From Solwaraspora sp. WMMD792 (lineage in GTDB: Bacteria; Actinomycetota; Actinomycetes; Mycobacteriales; Micromonosporaceae), in contig NZ_JARUBH010000009.1 of NCBI RefSeq assembly GCF_029626105.1, positions 4,030,001 to 4,094,000 of the forward strand: DNA of 64,000 bases, written 5' to 3'. This document shows positions 59,994-64,000 of the stretch, one piece after another. The notes under the pieces were generated by a model that did not search any database, was not told where the DNA came from, and saw only the letters and a list, made by a program, of their open reading frames with translations. Numbering within the stretch: position 1 is the first letter of the stretch; each line of letters opens with the position of its first letter. The translations under genes and the position numbers were made by a program.

Positions 59994-60626
59994 TCAGTCG
60001 CGCTGGATCAGGATGGTACGGGCGAACGCCCCGTCGGCGCCGACCAGTTTCGTCGGCAGGCAGACCAGTTCGTACTCCCCTGGCGGCACGGCATCCAGGT
60101 CGGCGTTCTCCAGGATGATCACGCCGGAGCCGAGCAGCGCGTGGTGGGCGTCCCAGGTGTCGGTGCGCCGGTGGCTCTCGATGGTCAGGTAGTCGATGCC
60201 GATCAGCGCGACCTGCTGGTCGATCAGCCAGCGGGCGGCCTCCGGGGAGAGCCCGACCCAGGATTCGGCGCGTTCGGTCTCGCGCAGCGGGCCGGCCGAG
60301 TTGCTGGTCTTGAGCAGCACCCGGGTGGCACCGGCGATTCCGGCGGCGACCAGGTCGGCGACGGTCACGTCCCCGTCGACGGCGGTCAGGTCGGCGACCA
60401 CGGCCGGGCCGACCAGGGTCTCCAGCGCCACCTCGTCGATCGGGGTGGCACCGTCGACGAAGTGCGCCGGTGCGTCGACGTGGGTGCCGGTGTGCGCGCC
60501 GAGCCGCCACCGGGTGACGTTGGAGGCATCGCCGTTGGCCAGCGACTCGACGATCTCCACCTCGGGTTTGCGGCCCCAGTGCAGCATCTTCGGGTGGATC
60601 GGCAGGGTGATGTCGTAGATCTTCAC
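59994..60626 (-). CDS. Cyclase-family metal hydrolase (kynurenine-formamidase-like)
   Basis: A 210-residue cyclase-fold hydrolase. The signature HxGTHxDAPxHF is HTGTHVDAPAHF with H45, H49, D51 and H55. Relatives include bacterial kynurenine formamidase (KynB) and isatin hydrolase, which open amide or lactam rings. The GTG at 60626 (VKIYDITLPIHP) has GGAGGAC upstream. A hydrolytic ring-opening step is likely; the true substrate is unknown. Confidence 0.9.
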   Translation of the reverse strand: MKIYDITLPIHPKMLHWGRKPEVEIVESLANGDASNVTRWRLGAHTGTHVDAPAHFVDGATPIDEVALETLVGPAVVADLTAVDGDVTVADLVAAGIAGATRVLLKTSNSAGPLRETERAESWVGLSPEAARWLIDQQVALIGIDYLTIESHRRTDTWDAHHALLGSGVIILENADLDAVPPGEYELVCLPTKLVGADGAFARTILIQRD

Positions 60627-60658
60627 GCGGGTCCTCCGGGCGGGGCGTGGCGGGACGG

Positions 60659-61471
60659 TCAGGGCCGGTGGGTGGGGTCGGGCCAGGGTTCGCGTACGGC
60701 GGCGGCGACGGCCCGGGCGGTGGTGGCGACGCAGCGGTCGAACTCGGCCCGGCCGTGCTCGGCGGTGGCGTCGGCGACGTCGCGGCCCCACACGCCGGTG
60801 TCGCTGACCTGGTCCATCCGGTAGTCCCAGAACGAGTCGACGTCGCGGTGCGAGGTGGCCTTGTCCATCCGGACCAGGTCCGGATACAGGTGCAGCATCA
60901 CCGAGGTCTCGAAGTAGTTGGCGTGCATCAGCCCGCGCCCGTGGTAGACGTGCCCGTCGACCTCCGGTCCGGGGTACATGGTCACGTAGGCCAACGCCCG
61001 TACCCGTGAGTCGCGGTGGCGTACCCGTAGCTTCTCGGCGGAGACGTCGAGCGAGCCGTTGTTCCAGATATGCCCATTGAGGAGGATAAATTGCCGTACG
61101 CCGCTGGCATGCAGTGAGTCGATGACGTCCTCGACGACGGCGATCAGGGTCTCCGGGCGCAGCGCGATGGTGCCGGCGAAGTCGCCGTGTGAGGCGGAGA
61201 CGCCGTACCCGATGGGGGGCACCACCGGCACGCCGGTGAGCGCGGAGACGTCGCGGGCGACCGCGTCGCAGATCAGCGTGTCGACAGCGAGCGGCAGGTG
61301 CGGGCCGTGCTGTTCGGTGGCGCCGACCGGGATGATCACCGAGTCGACGACGGTCGCCGTCTGGCCGGCCTCCGGCCAGGTCAGGTCGGCCCAGGCGACC
61401 GGCGTGCCGGGGCCGCCGAGCTCGGCGGCGAGAGCCGGCCGGTCAAGGTCGGTGCGGGACGGTTCAGACAC
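60659..61471 (-). CDS. Creatininase-family metal-dependent amidohydrolase
   Basis: A 270-residue creatininase-fold protein. Metal residues E53, H55 and D64 are in GATEQHGPHLPLAVDTL; SHGDFAGTIALRPET follows. The family's NGHGGN loop reads NGHIWNNG (H134 kept, two Gly replaced), which should alter the active site. Relatives open cyclic amides such as creatinine or 2-amino-pyrrolones, and others remove formyl groups. Start GTG at 61471 with AGAGGAAC upstream; an in-frame ATG at 61492 is possible. Confidence 0.87.
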   Translation of the reverse strand: MSEPSRTDLDRPALAAELGGPGTPVAWADLTWPEAGQTATVVDSVIIPVGATEQHGPHLPLAVDTLICDAVARDVSALTGVPVVPPIGYGVSASHGDFAGTIALRPETLIAVVEDVIDSLHASGVRQFILLNGHIWNNGSLDVSAEKLRVRHRDSRVRALAYVTMYPGPEVDGHVYHGRGLMHANYFETSVMLHLYPDLVRMDKATSHRDVDSFWDYRMDQVSDTGVWGRDVADATAEHGRAEFDRCVATTARAVAAAVREPWPDPTHRP

Positions 61472-61533
61472 GGTGTTCCTCTCTCGGTACATGGACGGAG
61501 TCGGGCGCGGCGCGGCACGTGGACAGGGCCGGG

Positions 61534-61989
61534 TCACCAGGCCCGGCGGGTCTTCTCCGGCAGCAGGTCGATGGCCTCCATCGCGGTGACGGCGCCGTCG
61601 ACGGTGGTGATCCAGACCCGGGCCTGCGGGCTGTAGTCGCTGATCAGCTCGCGGCACACCCCACACGGGGCGATGACCCGGAACCGGCCGGCCGGCTTGA
61701 TCTGCACCGAGACCACGCTGTCGACGGTGAGCGGCGTCCCGGCCGGCAACGCGGCGCGGGCCGCGCCGAGGGCGACACCTTCGGCACAGATCGAGCTGCG
61801 CCGGCAGGACCCTTCCAGGTGCACGCCGGTGTGCACGGCGCCGTCCGGGGTGCGCAGCGCGGTGGCGACCTCGTGCCGGCCGGCGACCCAGACCTTCGAC
61901 AGCAGCCGCTGGGCGACGTCGAGCAGCTCGACCTCGCCCGGGGTCATCCCGGCCGGTGCCGGCACCGGAGCGACATCCTCGGTGATCAT
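61534..61989 (-). CDS. Cytidine/blasticidin-S-deaminase-like protein
   Basis: A 151-residue zinc deaminase. The zinc/catalytic motif is C68-A-E70 and P-C109-x2-C112 (SICAEGVAL, APCGVCREL), as in tetrameric cytidine deaminases and blasticidin S deaminases. Divergence elsewhere suggests a non-standard aminopyrimidine or aminoheterocycle substrate. ATG at 61989 overlaps the upstream gene's stop by 4 bp. Confidence 0.87.
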   Translation of the reverse strand: MITEDVAPVPAPAGMTPGEVELLDVAQRLLSKVWVAGRHEVATALRTPDGAVHTGVHLEGSCRRSSICAEGVALGAARAALPAGTPLTVDSVVSVQIKPAGRFRVIAPCGVCRELISDYSPQARVWITTVDGAVTAMEAIDLLPEKTRRAW

Positions 61990-62750
61990 GCGGTGATCCC
62001 GAGCAGCCTGGCCATGTTGCCGCCCTCGACGAGTGCCCGGTCCGCGGCGTCCGGGATCGCCTTGGCGATCTTCATCCGTTCCAGGTCGAAGTCGGAGCCG
62101 GGCCACTCGCTGCCCAGCAGGATCTGCTCCGGGCCGAGCCGGGCGTACGCCCGCTTGACGTCGCTGATCAGGGTGGCTGAGGTCTCCAGGTAGATGTGCG
62201 GGTTCCGTTCGGCGACGATGATCGCCTCGGGAACGTTCCAGACCGCTCCCATGTGGGCGATGATCGTCGGCACCTGCGGATGGCCCTTGGCGATCTCCTC
62301 GATCGCCAGCGGCGCACAGAACGCATCGTCAAGGGCGTTGATCAGCACCATCAGGCCGTGTTCGGCGCAGGCGGCGAAGACCGGGTCGAGCAGTCCGTGG
62401 TCGGCGACGTGGTAGCCGTGCAGGCTGGGGTGCAGTTTGAGCCCTTTGAGGCCGGCGTCGGCGATCCGGGCGATCTCGTCGAGCGCGTCGTCGTCGGCCG
62501 GGCGGACCTGCCCGAAGCCGAACAGCCGGTCCGGGTGAGCCTTGGCCAGGCCGATGATGAAGTCGTTCTCGATCCGCTGGGCCAGGGAGCAGACCATCGC
62601 CATGTCGACCCCGGCGGCGTCCATCCGGTCCAGGATCCGCCGCGGGTCGAACGGCGTGTACGGCGGCGGTGCCTGGCCGGGACGGGCGCCGGTGAGGTAG
62701 TCGGATCGGCCCCGCACGTCCTGGGTGGTGTTGTACGCGTCGATGATCAC
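61986..62750 (-). CDS. Amidohydrolase family 2 protein (ACMSD/decarboxylase-like)
   Basis: A 254-residue TIM-barrel amidohydrolase of family 2, the group that includes aromatic-acid decarboxylases and 2-pyrone hydrolases. Visible landmarks are [12 protein letters not shown] (where HxH is expected), [23 protein letters not shown] and [11 protein letters not shown]. The first HxH motif is missing (DAYNTT), as in some members lacking the usual metal pair. The GTG at 62750 overlaps the ATPase stop by 4 bp. Confidence 0.85.
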   Translation of the reverse strand: MIIDAYNTTQDVRGRSDYLTGARPGQAPPPYTPFDPRRILDRMDAAGVDMAMVCSLAQRIENDFIIGLAKAHPDRLFGFGQVRPADDDALDEIARIADAGLKGLKLHPSLHGYHVADHGLLDPVFAACAEHGLMVLINALDDAFCAPLAIEEIAKGHPQVPTIIAHMGAVWNVPEAIIVAERNPHIYLETSATLISDVKRAYARLGPEQILLGSEWPGSDFDLERMKIAKAIPDAADRALVEGGNMARLLGITA

Positions 62751-63754
62751 TGTGCTGTGCCTCCGGTGGTGACGGTCGACGGTGCCGGGATGTCCTGCGG
62801 CACCAGGGGCAGATGGCAGCGGACCGTGCGGCCCGGTTGGATCGGTCGCAGCGCCGGCGCTTCGGCGCGGCAGCGGTCGACGGCGTACCGGCAGCGGGTA
62901 TGGAACAGACATCCGGCCGGTGGGTGGGCGGGGTCGGGCAGTTCGCCGGCGAGCACGATCCGTTCCCGGTCGGACTCCCGGTCCAGGGTGGGCACGGCGG
63001 AGAGCAGCGCCTCGCTGTACGGGTGTGCCGGCCCGCCGAAGAAGGTGTCCCGGTCGGCGACCTCGATGATCTGGCCGAGGTACATGACGGCGATCCGGTC
63101 GGCGATGTGCCGCACCACGCCCAGGTCGTGCGAGATGAACAGCATGGTCAGCCCGCGCTCCCGGGTCAGGTCGGCGAGCAGGTTCACCACCTGGGCCTGG
63201 ATGGAGACGTCGAGCGCGGAGACCGGCTCGTCGGCGACGATGAACCGGGGAGACGGGGCGAGCGCCCGGGCGATGCCGATACGCTGCCGCTGGCCGCCGG
63301 AGAACTCGTGCGGCCGGCGTCGGCCGGCGTCGCGGCCGAGCCCGACGAGGTCGAGCAGTTCGTCGACGGCCCGGCTGGCGTCGGCCCGGCTGGCCCCCCG
63401 GCCGCGCAGCAGCGGCTCGGCGACGCTGTCGGCGATCCGCCGCCGCGGGTTGAGCGAGCTGAACGGGTCCTGGAAGACCATCTGCAGGTCGGCTCGGATC
63501 TGCCGGAACACGGTCCCGCGCAGGCCGGTGATCTCCCGGCCGAGTAGCCGGATGCTGCCGGCGGTGGGTTCGGTGATCCGCAGGATGGCCCGGCCGAGGG
63601 TGGACTTGCCGCAACCGGACTCGCCGACCAGGCCGAGGGTCTCGCCCTCGCGGATCTCCAGGTCGACGTCGCGCACGGCGCGGACCGGATCACCACCGCG
63701 CCCCGGGTACTCCACCCGCAGGCCGGTCAGCTGGATCAGTGGCACGCTGGTCAC
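62747..63754 (-). CDS. Oligopeptide/dipeptide-type ABC importer ATPase (OppF/DppF-like)
   Basis: A 335-residue ATPase. Walker A is [10 protein letters not shown]-loop [13 protein letters not shown], signature [15 protein letters not shown], Walker [13 protein letters not shown] and H-loop ISHDLGVV. The C-terminal oligo_HPY domain ([12 protein letters not shown] ... [15 protein letters not shown]) has the Cys cluster typical of Opp/Dpp ATPases. It forms the second ATPase of the importer with the truncated gene upstream (4-bp overlap). In this operon it probably imports the pathway substrate. Confidence 0.94.
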   Translation of the reverse strand: MTSVPLIQLTGLRVEYPGRGGDPVRAVRDVDLEIREGETLGLVGESGCGKSTLGRAILRITEPTAGSIRLLGREITGLRGTVFRQIRADLQMVFQDPFSSLNPRRRIADSVAEPLLRGRGASRADASRAVDELLDLVGLGRDAGRRRPHEFSGGQRQRIGIARALAPSPRFIVADEPVSALDVSIQAQVVNLLADLTRERGLTMLFISHDLGVVRHIADRIAVMYLGQIIEVADRDTFFGGPAHPYSEALLSAVPTLDRESDRERIVLAGELPDPAHPPAGCLFHTRCRYAVDRCRAEAPALRPIQPGRTVRCHLPLVPQDIPAPSTVTTGGTAQ

Positions 63755-64000
63755 GGTCGACCTCCGACCGCTGCCGGGGTGCGGGCGGTGTGCCGGGCCG
63801 ACGCGTCGAGCAGGCACGCGTCGACGTGGCCCGGTTCGCCGTACCGGTTGACAAGCTCAGGCGGCGACGTGTCGCAGTCGGCGTGGGCGAACGCGCAGCG
63901 TGGGGCGAAGCCGCAGCCGGGCGGTCGGTCGACGCCGGTGAGCGGGCTGCCGGGGATGGCCGGCAGCCGGTCGGCGACCGGCCCGTCGACCCGGGGCACC
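63751..64000 (-). CDS. Opp/Dpp ABC importer ATPase (OppD-like), C-terminus only
   Basis: Only the last 82 codons are inside the window; the frame is open to the right edge. [30 protein letters not shown] is the oligo_HPY C-terminal Cys-rich segment of OppD-type ATPases. It is coupled to the OppF-like gene by a GTGA overlap. The permeases and binding protein should lie beyond the window. Confidence 0.88.
   Translation of the reverse strand, partial: VPRVDGPVADRLPAIPGSPLTGVDRPPGCGFAPRCAFAHADCDTSPPELVNRYGEPGHVDACLLDASARHTARTPAAVGGRP

Noticed and set aside
1-64000. tRNA, rRNA, CRISPR arrays, transposases, phage genes
   Set aside because: No cloverleaf, regularly spaced repeats or DDE/integrase-type proteins were recognised on either strand by reading.

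Overview
This 64 kb window comes from a very GC-rich actinomycete chromosome. GTG starts are common, many gene pairs overlap by 4 bp (ATGA/GTGA), and there are PadR, MarR, TetR and IclR regulators, a DUF397/XRE pair and a complete egtABCD operon. A Micromonosporaceae-like host fits best, but no rRNA or other phylogenetic marker is present to settle it. I see no tRNA, rRNA, CRISPR array, phage gene or transposase.

Layout. 1-3.3 kb: a minus-strand ABC exporter with its DesK-type histidine kinase and a response regulator cut by the window edge. 3.4-6.0 kb: a polar amino-acid ABC importer. 6.0-10.4 kb: ergothioneine biosynthesis egtA-egtB-egtC-egtD. 10.4-15 kb: small regulatory genes, a decayed toxin-antitoxin locus, an SDR/MarR divergent pair, a serine hydrolase and a DUF397/XRE pair.

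15-51 kb: a large catabolic region. It holds a two-subunit Rieske oxygenase with a VOC-fold extradiol-type dioxygenase, an acetamidase/formamidase, and a seven-gene operon (ferredoxin, ferredoxin reductase, FAH hydrolase, amidohydrolase, HpcH/HpaI aldolase, cupin, sugar kinase). It also holds two convergent paralogous IclR regulators, a BMP-type nucleoside-class ABC importer with an ATZ/TRZ-type deaminase and an MDR dehydrogenase, an ALDH with a PucR regulator, a zinc ADH, a single-chain P450-reductase-ferredoxin fusion and a TauD-like dioxygenase. The MFS/PadR genes at 20-22.7 kb and the AKR/CaCA/DUF421 genes at 32.8-35.6 kb sit inside this region and look unrelated.

51-54.8 kb: a TetR/hydrolase pair, then a lower-GC patch of gene debris (a frameshifted gene, a pyrE remnant and an orphan Fic-antitoxin-like gene). 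54.8-64 kb: a tightly coupled minus-strand operon that runs off the edge, with Opp-type ABC ATPases, two amidohydrolases, a cytidine/blasticidin-type deaminase, a creatininase-fold protein, a cyclase-fold hydrolase, a gamma-glutamyltransferase-family protein and an old-yellow-enzyme-like flavoprotein.

How it works together. Seven intergenic sites share a 19-bp palindromic pattern, TGCGAGAC-N3-GTCTCGCA in its perfect form at 18309-18327. They lie in front of the Rieske operon, the ferredoxin operon, the first IclR gene, the MDR/BMP operon, the ALDH/ADH divergent pair, the P450 fusion and the TauD-like gene. I infer one regulon, probably controlled by one or both IclR proteins, joining scattered operons into a single catabolic programme. 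The substrate is not identifiable from sequence; an aromatic or heteroaromatic compound carrying amide or amine groups is the best guess from the enzyme set.
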